56,601 bases of DNA, taken from Bacteroidales bacterium (GTDB lineage Bacteria; Bacteroidota; Bacteroidia; Bacteroidales; TTA-H9). The notes below the pieces were generated by a model that saw only the letters and a program-made list of their open reading frames with translations, made no database searches and was not told where the DNA came from. Both the position numbers and the translations under genes were made by a program. Below are positions 40,505 to 49,539 of the stretch, in pieces. The stretch lies in NCBI GenBank assembly GCA_028689615.1, contig JAQVCV010000026.1, positions 1-56,601 on the forward strand, read 5' to 3'. Position 1 is the stretch's first letter; every line of letters begins with the position of its first letter.

Positions 40505-43500
40505 TTGGCACATTCTGGCAAAATAACCGCATTGCTACTGGCATTTCTACTCTTTTTTATGAAGGTTGAATGTCAGCCCGACAACAATCTGAATCCTTTT
40601 TTCAGGTGGGAGCATATCACCATGTCTGATGGGCTTCCGTCGCCGGTTGTTAATTGCATTGCACAAGACAGTACCGGTTTCATGTGGTTTGGAACACCCG
40701 AGGGGCTTGTCAGGTACGATGGGTTTCATGTTGAGGTTTTTCAGCACGATCCGTCTGATTCTTCTTCGCTGGTTCACAACGATATCACCTGCCTGCTACC
40801 CGATTCATCGGGTCTTCTTTGGGTGGGTACTGTGGGTGGACTCTGTTTAGTAGATCCCTATACTGCTAAAGGGAAGCGGTTTAGGCTGTTGTCAGCCGAC
40901 TCAACAGTCAACCCCGATAATTTTATCAGGGCCATGCTCATCGACTCGAAAGGGAGAATGTGGATTGAATCGGCTGGCGGGTGGCTGTGCCTTCTTGATC
41001 GCCCGACCGGCAAGATACGATGCTGGAAGCACCCGGGGGTCGATCAGGTTTATTACAGGTACCACCAGATTTACGAAGCAAAAAATGGTCAGTTGTGGAT
41101 CGCGGGACGCAACATCCCACCCGTTAGGTTCGATCCTGAAACTGAAGAGATGAAGGTTTTTCCAACATCGCGATCAGATAAACGTTACAAAAGGGAGCAA
41201 GACGGTGCCTGTTACCTCGAGTTGCCTACAGGGCAGCTTCTTATGGGGGCACTCGACGGTCTTTATTCTATTGATAAACTAGACGGCACCGTAGAGAAGC
41301 TTCATCCCAATACTACTTTGTTTCTGTTGCCCGATGGCCCTCATCGCTTTTGGGCAGCAACGGGAGCGGGTCTTTACCGTCACTACTTGCATGGCGCTGC
41401 ATCCGACAGGCTGTCGCACGATCCTGACATTCCACGATCGTTGATCGACAACCACATCAATACCCTTTTTCGCGATGCTTCGGGATGCCTTTGGGCAGGG
41501 ACCCGCCAAGGGGTTTCTAAATGGTCGCCGGCTAAGCATAAATTTATGCAATTCGGTCATCTCACCGGGAAAGAAAACTCGTTGAGTTCTCATCGGGTGA
41601 ATGCTTTAGCAGCCGATTCCACCTCGGTATGGATAGGTACTGATGGAACAGGTATTGATCGTTATGTGCTGTCGGAGCGGCGGTTTGTTCATTTCTCCCA
41701 GAGCAATACCCCGGGTCTGACAGGAGGCCGGGTTAAAACGCTGTATATTGATTCAAAAGGTGTTTTGTGGGCTGGTCTCTGGGAAGGGAAGGGCTTTGGC
41801 AAGCTTGATTTTAAGCGCAACAGGTTTACCATGTTCAGTTTTGATCCAACATCGCAGATGTACGACTGGTACAACGATTTTTGTGAAGACGAACTGGGAA
41901 ATTTCTATATCGGTTTCTGGGGAGCCAAGGGGGTGACGCTGTTCGACAGACAACGGGGGAAGTTTGGAAAGAATTTTTGGACCGACCGGCAAGATCCGGT
42001 GGTTTCGCGCCTGACAACCGATCTGTTTCACGACAGGTTAGGAAAGATTTGGATTGGTACCTCCGACAATGGTTTTAGTGTTTACAATCCTTTATCTGAT
42101 CAGGTTACCAATTTTGCTCATTCAAAGGAGGCCTATCCTGAAGAGGGTGTGAATGTTGTGTTTGAAGACTCGGAAGGGAGGATATGGATTGGGGGAGAAA
42201 ACCTTTACAGGTTCTATCAGGCTGCCCGACAATTTGTTAACATCAGCATCTGGAACCAGTTTCCGGCTTCTCAGATTCTGGCAATCACTGAAGACCGGAA
42301 GGGGATGCTATGGCTTAATACCAACAACGGCCTGATCAGATTCAATCCTGTCGATTATTCGTTCCATCACTTTACTTCAAACGATGGCTTGCAAGGAGAT
42401 GTGTTTACCCAGGCAGCCTGCACGCTGCCCGATGGTCGTATAGCTGTTGGTGGAGCTCAGGGGTTTAATGTTTTTGATCCCGATTCCATTGTTGGATGGA
42501 CTTTCGTTCCGCGCATCGCGATCGGCAGGCTTCTGATTAATGGTCAGGAGTATATCGGGAGAAATCCTGCCGACCGCCTCCGGTTTCTCGCTCACGATGA
42601 GAATTTTATAACTCTGGCAATATCGGTTTTTGACTACAACAGTCCTGCAAACATCCGAATTCGATACCAATTAGAAGGTTTTAGCAATCAGGAGGTTGAG
42701 GTAGGTGGCGGTAACCACGATGCGGTTTTTACCAACATACCTCCAGGTAAATACAAGCTTACTATTCGCTCTACCAATGCCGACGGACAGTGGGTAGCCA
42801 ACAGTGTGTCTTATCCGCTGGAGGTGGCCGATCCCTGGTGGAATCAGTTGTGGTTCCGGATTTTGTTTGTTGTGTTCGTGGGTTCATCGTTGTTTTGGCT
42901 TGCGAAGAACCGGCACGAGAAATTGCGCATAAGGGAGGAGTCGCTCGAATTGCAGCAAAAATTGCTTCGTTCGCGCATGAACCCGCATTTCATCTTCAAT
43001 TCGTTGTTTGCTATTCAAAATTTCATTTATGCCAACAGTCAGGATGTTGCTGGCAGATATCTTTCTGATTTTGCACTTCTTATGCGAAGAATTCTAGACC
43101 AGTCTGCCGATGATTTCATCCCGGTCAGTCAGGAACTCACCACCCTGAAACTCTACTTGCGGCTTCAGATCATGCGATTCCCCGGCAAGTTTTCTTCCGA
43201 GATTTTCTTCGATCCTCATCCAGCCATTCAGGAAGCAAACATTCCTCCCATGATTTTGCAACCGTTTGTAGAAAACGCGATCGAACATGGCTTGAAAAAC
43301 CGCCACGATGGCCGGATCGACATCAGGTTTGAATTCGAAAACAACAACTTCAGGATCACGGTTTCCGACAACGGTATAGGTATGCCCCGTCAGGCTGCAA
43401 ACGCATCGGCTTACGATCGTAAGCGAACCCATGCTCTTCAAATTACGCGTGACAGGATCGCTCTGTTGAACAAGAAATTTGGTGCTGAAATTTCTTTGTC

Positions 43501-43600
43501 GTTTCAACCCACCAATCCTGACGATACCACTTTTCCCGGAACTACAGTTGTCCTTTTAATTCCTTCACATCCAAAAACTTTTGATTTACCATGCGAATAG
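40505..43600 (+). CDS. LytS-type histidine kinase with periplasmic Reg_prop propeller
   Basis: The product has 1031 residues. A signal sequence (1-23) is followed by a long periplasmic region with repeated Reg_prop blades (about 45-680; for example GFMWFGTPEGLVRYDG, GLLWVGTVGGLCL, GKIWIGTSDNGFSVYN), which probably form two beta-propellers. A Y_Y_Y domain (about 700-765) with IRYQLEGF and NIPPGKYKLTIRSTNADG comes next, then one membrane segment (about 780-800). The His_kinase domain has His828 in RMNPHFIFNSL, and the ATPase domain ends with SDNGIGMP. The start is TTG at 40505, which gives a full signal peptide; the first ATG is at 40559 inside it. It should sense an extracellular ligand and signal to the next gene's product. 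Confidence 0.9.
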   Translation: MAHSGKITALLLAFLLFFMKVECQPDNNLNPFFRWEHITMSDGLPSPVVNCIAQDSTGFMWFGTPEGLVRYDGFHVEVFQHDPSDSSSLVHNDITCLLPDSSGLLWVGTVGGLCLVDPYTAKGKRFRLLSADSTVNPDNFIRAMLIDSKGRMWIESAGGWLCLLDRPTGKIRCWKHPGVDQVYYRYHQIYEAKNGQLWIAGRNIPPVRFDPETEEMKVFPTSRSDKRYKREQDGACYLELPTGQLLMGALDGLYSIDKLDGTVEKLHPNTTLFLLPDGPHRFWAATGAGLYRHYLHGAASDRLSHDPDIPRSLIDNHINTLFRDASGCLWAGTRQGVSKWSPAKHKFMQFGHLTGKENSLSSHRVNALAADSTSVWIGTDGTGIDRYVLSERRFVHFSQSNTPGLTGGRVKTLYIDSKGVLWAGLWEGKGFGKLDFKRNRFTMFSFDPTSQMYDWYNDFCEDELGNFYIGFWGAKGVTLFDRQRGKFGKNFWTDRQDPVVSRLTTDLFHDRLGKIWIGTSDNGFSVYNPLSDQVTNFAHSKEAYPEEGVNVVFEDSEGRIWIGGENLYRFYQAARQFVNISIWNQFPASQILAITEDRKGMLWLNTNNGLIRFNPVDYSFHHFTSNDGLQGDVFTQAACTLPDGRIAVGGAQGFNVFDPDSIVGWTFVPRIAIGRLLINGQEYIGRNPADRLRFLAHDENFITLAISVFDYNSPANIRIRYQLEGFSNQEVEVGGGNHDAVFTNIPPGKYKLTIRSTNADGQWVANSVSYPLEVADPWWNQLWFRILFVVFVGSSLFWLAKNRHEKLRIREESLELQQKLLRSRMNPHFIFNSLFAIQNFIYANSQDVAGRYLSDFALLMRRILDQSADDFIPVSQELTTLKLYLRLQIMRFPGKFSSEIFFDPHPAIQEANIPPMILQPFVENAIEHGLKNRHDGRIDIRFEFENNNFRITVSDNGIGMPRQAANASAYDRKRTHALQITRDRIALLNKKFGAEISLSFQPTNPDDTTFPGTTVVLLIPSHPKTFDLPCE

Positions 43601-44340
43601 TCATTATCGACGATGAAATTCAGGCCTGCTCTGCTTTGCAGAACATGATCAAATTCTACTGTCGTGAAGTTGAAATAGTGGGCATGGCTCACGGGGTTAC
43701 CGATGGAATAGCACTGATAAAAGAGACCAGTCCCGACTTGGTTTTACTCGATATTCAGATGCCCGACGGCCTGGGTTTCGATGTGCTCAAGGCTTTTAAA
43801 TTGCCCGAATTCAGGGTTGTCTTTGTTACAGCCTACGAGCAATATGCCATTCGTGCAATCCGTTTTGCAGCTTTCGATTACCTGCTAAAACCCGTGAACC
43901 CGGATGAATTGGCCGATGCCGTTACCCGTGCTGAGACCAACCTGATGCAGCGCAATTACGAATCGCGGGTGCAGATGATGGCCGAAGCTGCCTGCAATCC
44001 TGCTCCGCCTATGCGTCGTCTGGTCCTCAATACCGCAGAGAGCGTTTATGTGGCCTGGATCGACGATATCGTGCGGTGCGAAGCCGATCAGAATTATACA
44101 CATTTCTATTTTGGATCGCGCGACAAGATCACCGTTTCGCGAACTTTGAAGGATTTTGATGAAATGCTTGCCGGTTGCGGGTTCTTCAGAGTGCATCAGT
44201 CCCACCTTATCAATATGGCATGGGTTGACCGTTATGACAAAGGATGCGGTGGCATGGCCGTTCTTAAAAACAAGGTTAAAGTGCCGGTATCAACCCGGAA
44301 AAGGGAGATGTTTATAGATGCACTTCGCAGGTTGATTTAA
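43591..44340 (+). CDS. LytTR-family response regulator
   Basis: The 249-residue product has a receiver domain (about 1-120) with Asp54 in VLLDIQMPDGLG and a C-terminal LytTR DNA-binding domain (about 150-249) with IDDIVRCEADQNYTHFYF and FFRVHQSHLINMAWV. It overlaps the kinase gene by 10 nt, so the two are translationally coupled and surely form one pair. LytTR proteins bind direct repeats upstream of their targets. What they control here is not visible; no transport or secretion gene is directly downstream. Confidence 0.93.
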   Translation: MRIVIIDDEIQACSALQNMIKFYCREVEIVGMAHGVTDGIALIKETSPDLVLLDIQMPDGLGFDVLKAFKLPEFRVVFVTAYEQYAIRAIRFAAFDYLLKPVNPDELADAVTRAETNLMQRNYESRVQMMAEAACNPAPPMRRLVLNTAESVYVAWIDDIVRCEADQNYTHFYFGSRDKITVSRTLKDFDEMLAGCGFFRVHQSHLINMAWVDRYDKGCGGMAVLKNKVKVPVSTRKREMFIDALRRLI

Positions 44341-44454
44341 TATCGGATAGGCAAAAAAACCACACCGATAATAATTCGCGGGCTGCGAATGAATGTTCCT
44401 GCTACATGCCCAGGGTTTTATGCATTAATATTGTTCCCGAAAAAACCAATTGTT

Positions 44455-44661
44455 GTGAAGATCAAAGCATATCTTGTTGTGTTGATAATTATCCTGGCAG
44501 GTTGTTCGTCATCCCGTCAGGACGATATTGCTGAATTCCAACGAAAAAACGACTCGTTAACCCGGCAGTTGTCAGAAAAAAGCGAAGAGGTTTTTTTTCT
44601 TCGCGACTCGATTAAAATGGCAAGGCTTCGCGATTCAGTAATGCGGGCCGACAAGCAATAG
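44455..44661 (+). CDS. Small coiled-coil lipoprotein
   Basis: The 68-residue product starts at GTG 44455. A short signal peptide ends in the lipobox IILAGC (Cys17), then SSSRQDD and a single helix with heptad-like charges: FQRKNDSLTRQLSEKSEEV and DSIKMARLRDSVMRAD. It may be a small Lpp-like periplasmic spacer protein, which is speculation. The longer frame from 44389 adds residues without signal-peptide character. No promoter is clear. Confidence 0.65.
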   Translation: MKIKAYLVVLIIILAGCSSSRQDDIAEFQRKNDSLTRQLSEKSEEVFFLRDSIKMARLRDSVMRADKQ

Positions 44662-44730
44662 CAAAACAGGATCTGCGAAAGGCCGGCGGGCACCGACCAG
44701 TGATCAGCGAAGTTTCAGCCTGAAAAACCC

Positions 44731-44738
44731 TACCTTTG
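44731..44738 (+). promoter_or_regulatory. Promoter -7 box (TACCTTTG) of the aminotransferase gene
   Basis: It matches TAnnTTTG, 24 nt before the ATG at 44763. An upstream TTG start at 44736 would overlap the box, which argues for the ATG. Confidence 0.68.
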
Positions 44739-44762
44739 CGGCTTGATTCTTATTTCACACTT

Positions 44763-45971
44763 ATGATTCCGTTTTCCCCACCCCGGATCGATCAGAAAAT
44801 TGTTGACAGCGTGGCTGAAGCTCTTACTTCAGGCTGGATAACTACAGGCCCCCGAACCAAACATTTCGAACAACAACTTACAGCCTATGGTGGTCATCAG
44901 GCTACCTTGTGCGTGAGTTCGGCCTCCGCCGGTCTCGAATTGGTGTTGCGTTGGTTTGGCGTGGGTCCTGGCGATGAGGTAATCATCCCGGCTTATACCT
45001 ATGCCGCCACTGCCAACGTGGTGGTTCATTGTGGTGCCATGCCGGTAATGGTTGATTCGGGTAACGACTTTAACATCAGTGTTGAAGCTATTGGTAAGGC
45101 TGTTACACCCCGCACGAAGGTGATCATGCCTGTTGATTTGGGTGGATATCCTTGCGATTATGACCAAATCAATGCGCTGTTAAGCAGTCCCGAAATGGTT
45201 AATCAGTTCACTGCTCAAACCCAAGAGCAGTCAAAACTGGGAAGAATCCTGGTGTTAAGCGATGCCGCTCACAGCATTGGGGCAATCATGAATGAAAAAA
45301 GGACTGGCTCTCTTTGCGATATCACCGTGTATTCGTTTCATGCCGTGAAAAATCTTACTACTGCCGAGGGGGGGGCTATTTGCCTCAATCTGCCACACCC
45401 TTTCGACAACCAAATGGTTTATAGTGTTTTAAATACAAAATCGTTGCACGGTCAGAACAAGGATGCCCTGGCTAAAACCCAAATCGGGAATTGGAAATAC
45501 GATATTGTGGAAGCAGGCTATAAATGCAACATGACCGATTTGCAGGCTGCCATCGGACTGGTGGAATTGGCTCGTTACGAAGATGATAATTTGGTTCGTC
45601 GCAGGCAGATCTTTGATGCTTATGCTGCTGCTTTTAGCAACGATGACCGTTTTTTGGTTCCTGAATACAGAACCAGTTCGAAAACAACATCGTATCATGT
45701 GTTCTTGCTCCGCCTGGCCCGGGCTACCGAAGAGTTGCGCGATGCTTTCGTGGCATCGGTGTTCTCAAAAGGTGTTGCTGTCAATGTCCATTTTCGCCCC
45801 TTGCCCATGATGACTTTTTACCGCAACATGGGTTTCAGTATCGCCCAATTCCCTGTGGCTTACAGCAATTATTGCAGGGAGATAAGCCTTCCTGTTTATT
45901 TTGATCTTACCGACGATCAGGTGGCCAGGGTAGTTGAGGTTGTTAGAGAAGTTGCCAACGAACTGTTGTAA
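44763..45971 (+). CDS. DegT/DnrJ/EryC1-family aminotransferase
   Basis: The 402-residue PLP enzyme shows IPFSPPRIDQKIVDSV, SGWITTGPRTKHFEQQL, the PLP-binding SSASAGLELVLR and GDEVIIPAYTYAATANV, then LSDAAHSIG and the Schiff-base Lys in YSFHAVKNLTTAEGG. Such enzymes aminate nucleotide-linked keto-sugars for surface polysaccharides. The gene for a sugar transferase follows 10 nt later, making a two-gene glycan module. The sugar itself cannot be deduced; no other glycan-synthesis gene lies near. Confidence 0.9.
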   Translation: MIPFSPPRIDQKIVDSVAEALTSGWITTGPRTKHFEQQLTAYGGHQATLCVSSASAGLELVLRWFGVGPGDEVIIPAYTYAATANVVVHCGAMPVMVDSGNDFNISVEAIGKAVTPRTKVIMPVDLGGYPCDYDQINALLSSPEMVNQFTAQTQEQSKLGRILVLSDAAHSIGAIMNEKRTGSLCDITVYSFHAVKNLTTAEGGAICLNLPHPFDNQMVYSVLNTKSLHGQNKDALAKTQIGNWKYDIVEAGYKCNMTDLQAAIGLVELARYEDDNLVRRRQIFDAYAAAFSNDDRFLVPEYRTSSKTTSYHVFLLRLARATEELRDAFVASVFSKGVAVNVHFRPLPMMTFYRNMGFSIAQFPVAYSNYCREISLPVYFDLTDDQVARVVEVVREVANELL

Positions 45972-45981
45972 TTGTAGAGTT

Positions 45982-46569
45982 TTGAAACGACTGACCGATT
46001 TGTTGCTGGCGCTCTTGCTAATCAGTTTGCTTTCACCTCTGATGGTTGTTATCGCCTTGTTGGTTCTCTTCTCGGGAAGGGGTGGCGTTTTTTATTCCCA
46101 GTCAAGGGTGGGTCAACACAATACCGATTTCAAGGTATTGAAATTTAGAACCATGAAGCCTGGTGCCGATCGGGCAGGTCTTTTAACCGTTGGTGACCGC
46201 GATCCACGGGTAACAAGAGTAGGGCGGTGGTTGCGCCATTATAAGTTGGACGAACTGCCTCAATTGTTTAATGTTGTGGCGGGGCAAATGAGTCTTGTTG
46301 GTCCCCGACCCGAGGTTCGTCGGTATGTTGATTTGTATTCGCCTGATCAGATGAAGGTTTTGAGTGTTCGTCCTGGAATTACCGATCCGGCTTCAATCGA
46401 GTTTATTGATGAAAATGCCCTACTTGGTGCCTCCGACAATCCTGAACAGACATACATTGTTCAGGTTATGCCCAGGAAACTGGAACTGAACCTGAAGTAT
46501 TTACAGACAGCAAACTGGATAGCCGACCTGACGGTATTGCTCAAAACTGTCAAAGCCATTTTCAGGTAA
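45982..46569 (+). CDS. Bacterial sugar transferase (WcaJ/PglC-like)
   Basis: This 195-residue polyprenyl-phosphate phosphoglycosyl transferase (PF02397) has one N-terminal membrane segment (about 5-33). It continues with RVGQHNTDFKVLKFRTM, RVGRWLRHYKLDELPQLFNVVAGQMSLVGPRPE and VRPGITDPAS, all typical. It moves a sugar phosphate onto undecaprenyl phosphate, the first step of capsule, O-antigen or glycan assembly. The small size without extra membrane segments is like PglC. The start is TTG at 45982 (M-K-R-L-T-D opening); earlier codons lie inside the aminotransferase gene. The spacing of 10 nt implies one operon. Confidence 0.9.
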   Translation: MKRLTDLLLALLLISLLSPLMVVIALLVLFSGRGGVFYSQSRVGQHNTDFKVLKFRTMKPGADRAGLLTVGDRDPRVTRVGRWLRHYKLDELPQLFNVVAGQMSLVGPRPEVRRYVDLYSPDQMKVLSVRPGITDPASIEFIDENALLGASDNPEQTYIVQVMPRKLELNLKYLQTANWIADLTVLLKTVKAIFR

Positions 46570-46581
46570 AGGCAAGGCCTC

Positions 46582-47433
46582 CTAGCCCAATTCAAAGCTG
46601 GTGATTCCAAACATTGATGAATCCCGCGACGAAGGGGTGCCGTGCAGATACATTCTGGCCGTACTAAATACCTTGGTCATACCGGCCTCCAGAGCCATTT
46701 TTACTGATAAGTGGTTGTGTTCGGGAATGTCGATATATACATTACAGTTTTGAACTGAGTGACACAGACTTCCGAAGAGTTGCCGGGCAATTTGTTGGTT
46801 GTTGGCAAACAACGGGCCGATTTTATATCCTGTTCGGCAAGGTCTTATCACCCCATAACCTTGCAGGTTTCCCGCCTTATCAGGATAGCAAAAGGCATGG
46901 CACCCAGGCTGGTTGATCCAATGTGTTAGAAATGTTTTTCTTTGGAAACCAGTAATGTATTGATCGTAATCCAACAATTTGTTGAAAGGGATGTCGTGAA
47001 GGCTCACGATATTTTCATCCATTTCTCCTTCTGCCAGTCCGCTAAAACGGGTGTTGTGATGGGCCACCTGGAAACCAAAAGCCTTGTAGTTTTCGAGCCG
47101 CTCTACCACCCCGTCGAGACCTACAATCCGGTTTCCCAGATAATTGAATGCTTTTCTCCCGAGCAGCATAGCCAGTTGGCTTCCTCTGAATTCGGGCCTT
47201 ACAATGAAAAAGCCTATAAACCCATATCCTTGATCATAAGCCACCGCAGAGATGATACCCGCCGGCTGGCCATGAATGGTAGCCATAAAAAAGCCATCAG
47301 GATCTGTATAATAAAACGCTTTGGCATCGTGAAGCCCCGGGTTCCAGCCTTCAGCATCAGCCCAGTCAAGGGCCGTTTGCATGTCAGACAAGTTCATGTT
47401 TCTAATTACTACATCGTTGATAAACACTTTCAT
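46582..47433 (-). CDS. GNAT-family N-acetyltransferase, two-domain
   Basis: The 283-residue protein has an N-terminal GNAT domain (about 5-130) with GFIGFFIVRPEFRGSQLAMLLG as the acetyl-CoA-binding motif A. It also has a C-terminal half (about 140-283) with ARQLFGSLCHSV and VYIDIPEHNHLSV of the Acetyltransf_18 type. The substrate is unknown. ATG 47433 is chosen, giving the opening MKVFINDVVIRNMNLSD. It is convergent with the sugar transferase gene (12-nt gap) and divergent from the M16 peptidase gene. Confidence 0.85.
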   Translation of the reverse strand: MKVFINDVVIRNMNLSDMQTALDWADAEGWNPGLHDAKAFYYTDPDGFFMATIHGQPAGIISAVAYDQGYGFIGFFIVRPEFRGSQLAMLLGRKAFNYLGNRIVGLDGVVERLENYKAFGFQVAHHNTRFSGLAEGEMDENIVSLHDIPFNKLLDYDQYITGFQRKTFLTHWINQPGCHAFCYPDKAGNLQGYGVIRPCRTGYKIGPLFANNQQIARQLFGSLCHSVQNCNVYIDIPEHNHLSVKMALEAGMTKVFSTARMYLHGTPSSRDSSMFGITSFELG

Positions 47434-47503
47434 AGTGAGTTGATTGATGATTTCCCCGCACGACATAAAGCTCTACATCCCGAGGCAAACCGGTTTACAA
47501 ATA

Positions 47504-47511
47504 CAAATGTA
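47504..47511 (-). promoter_or_regulatory. Promoter -7 box, reverse strand (TACATTTG)
   Basis: Read on the reverse strand this matches TAnnTTTG, 70 nt before the GNAT gene ATG. Confidence 0.5.
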
Positions 47512-47547
47512 AGGAACTGTAAGGCTTCATTGATCGTGAGGAATGAG

Positions 47548-47555
47548 TAATTTTG
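47548..47555 (+). promoter_or_regulatory. Promoter -7 box (TAATTTTG) of the M16 peptidase gene
   Basis: It matches TAnnTTTG and ends 7 nt before the ATG at 47563. The transcript would be almost leaderless if this box is used. Confidence 0.5.
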
Positions 47556-47562
47556 CCCCATC

Positions 47563-48807
47563 ATGAAAGAAACCATCTGGCAACATCAAATGCCCAACGG
47601 TCTGAAGTTATTGCTGCTACCCAACCAATCGGAGGTAGCCCATGTAGCTCTTTTTATCAACGTGGGTTCCCGCGATGAGGAGGTTAACGAAAACGGTTTG
47701 GCCCATTTCATTGAGCATACTCTTTTTAAAGGTACAGCGAAACGGAAATCGTTTCATGTGCTGAACCGCCTTGAGTCGGTTGGCGGCGATCTGAACGCTT
47801 ACACTTCGAAAGAAGAGACCTGCATCTATGCTACTGTGATGCAGCCCTTTGTGGAGCGCGCTCTCGAATTGTTTGCCGATGTGGTTTTTCACTCAGTTTT
47901 TCCGGAGAAAGAGCTTGAAAAGGAGAAACAGGTGGTGGCCGATGAGATCGATTCTTATAAGGACAGCCCTGCTGAACAAATTATGGACGATTTTGAAGAA
48001 AATCTGTTTTCCGGTCATTCCATCGGCCGCAACATTTTGGGCACCAAGCAATCTGTTAGAAAATTCAACAGAAGCGATGTTTTGAGATTTGTTAACAAGC
48101 ATTACCATCCATCACGCATGGTGGTGGCTGTTGCCGGCCAAATCACAGGCGAAAAACTGTTGAAAATGATCAGAAGGTATTTCCAACCTGAGATACAATC
48201 GTCAGGTGAACTTATCAGGTATCCTTATACTTTTTATCAGCCTTTCGAGAAAAGCATAAACAGAAACGGATTTCAGAATCATTGTGTTGTAGGCAATCTG
48301 GCTTATCATGCCAGGCATCCCCGCCGAACCGCACTGGCCCTGTTGAACAATTATTTGGGCGGCAACGCCATGACTTCTAGGTTAAACCTGATGGTTCGCG
48401 AGAAGTATGGCCTCACCTACAACATAGAATCTGGATACCAGGCCTACACCGATACAGGGTTGTTTTGGATTTATTTTGGCACAGAGAATGGCCTCCATGA
48501 AAAGACTTTAGGTGTGATTGATAAGGAATTGGAAAAACTGAGGACATCAGCCCCGGGGACGATTCAATTTCTTCAGGCACAAAAGCAATTTATAGGTCAG
48601 ATTACCATTGCCGCCGAATCGCACTCCAACCGCTTGATGGCTTATGCCAAACAATGGCTTTTGACCGATGCAATTGAAACTGTGCAGCAAACCCGACAAA
48701 TGATTGCTGCTGTCACCCCTTCTGAACTGGTGGAAGTTGCACGGGAAATCACCCGGCCCGAAACAAGAAGTATGCTGATTTTTCAATCGCGAAAAGGCAA
48801 AAAGTAA
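47563..48807 (+). CDS. M16-family zinc peptidase
   Basis: The 414-residue product has the inverted zinc motif HFIEHTLFKGT (HxxEH) near residue 48, with the third ligand Glu about 76 residues later in EKQVVADEIDSYKDSP. The second half (about 175-414) is the inactive partner-like M16_C domain, with GGNAMTSRLNLMVREKYGLTYNI. It resembles processing-peptidase-like enzymes (PqqL/MPP type) in one chain. It may degrade small peptides. There is no signal peptide, so it is likely cytosolic. The next gene begins 4 nt after its stop, so it is co-transcribed. Confidence 0.9.
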   Translation: MKETIWQHQMPNGLKLLLLPNQSEVAHVALFINVGSRDEEVNENGLAHFIEHTLFKGTAKRKSFHVLNRLESVGGDLNAYTSKEETCIYATVMQPFVERALELFADVVFHSVFPEKELEKEKQVVADEIDSYKDSPAEQIMDDFEENLFSGHSIGRNILGTKQSVRKFNRSDVLRFVNKHYHPSRMVVAVAGQITGEKLLKMIRRYFQPEIQSSGELIRYPYTFYQPFEKSINRNGFQNHCVVGNLAYHARHPRRTALALLNNYLGGNAMTSRLNLMVREKYGLTYNIESGYQAYTDTGLFWIYFGTENGLHEKTLGVIDKELEKLRTSAPGTIQFLQAQKQFIGQITIAAESHSNRLMAYAKQWLLTDAIETVQQTRQMIAAVTPSELVEVAREITRPETRSMLIFQSRKGKK

Positions 48808-48811
48808 CTAA

Positions 48812-49459
48812 ATGACCGATTTTAACCATTCCGAAATTGAAGAGTACTGCATCAGCCACTCATCGCCACAAAGTTCGCTCCTCTGCGAACTGGAGCGCAA
48901 AACCTTGTTGAGGTCAGTTTATCCGCGGATGATCTCAGGAGCACTCCAGGGACGTTTTCTGGCAGCCGTTAGTCAGATGGTTCAGCCTTACACCATACTC
49001 GAGATCGGAACCTTCACGGGCTATTCGGCACTGTGCCTTTGTGAAGGGTTGAAACCCGGAGGAAGGCTGATCACCATCGACAACAATCCTGAGGTTGAGA
49101 CACTGGCACGCAGTTTTTTTGAACGCTCAGATTATAACCAGCAGATAGAGTTCATAATAGATGATGCAGCCCGACGGATGGAGATGCTGATGCCGCCATT
49201 CGATCTGGTCTTTTTGGATGCTGATAAAGAAAACTACCCCAGATACCTCAAACTTGCTTCGCGTTTGCTTAACAAGGGTGGCTGGCTTTTGGCTGACAAT
49301 GTGCTCTGGGGCGGCCATGTTTTAGACGCTTCACATAAGAATCAAAAAGAGACAAAAGGGGTTGTTCTGTTTAACCAAATGCTCGCGAACGATCCCCAAT
49401 ACCAGGTGGTGATGCTCCCTTTGCGCGACGGGTTGACTCTGGCACGGAAGATTTGTTGA
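48812..49459 (+). CDS. SAM-dependent O-methyltransferase (class I, COMT-like)
   Basis: The 215-residue protein matches Methyltransf_3 (PF01596). It shows ILEIGTFTGYSALCLCEGL (SAM loop), LITIDNNPEVETLARSFF, DLVFLDADKENY (metal-binding Asp) and LLADNVLWGGHVLD. Members methylate catechol-like hydroxyl groups; the substrate here is unknown. ATG 48812 follows the M16 peptidase stop by 4 nt, so the two genes form an operon. Confidence 0.92.
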   Translation: MTDFNHSEIEEYCISHSSPQSSLLCELERKTLLRSVYPRMISGALQGRFLAAVSQMVQPYTILEIGTFTGYSALCLCEGLKPGGRLITIDNNPEVETLARSFFERSDYNQQIEFIIDDAARRMEMLMPPFDLVFLDADKENYPRYLKLASRLLNKGGWLLADNVLWGGHVLDASHKNQKETKGVVLFNQMLANDPQYQVVMLPLRDGLTLARKIC

Positions 49460-49539
49460 TTTTTTTCGCAGCGGTTTGAACCTTTTTTAGCACCCCTCTG
49501 TTTATTTGGAAGCAGAATAAATAAGACTGCTTCTAAATT

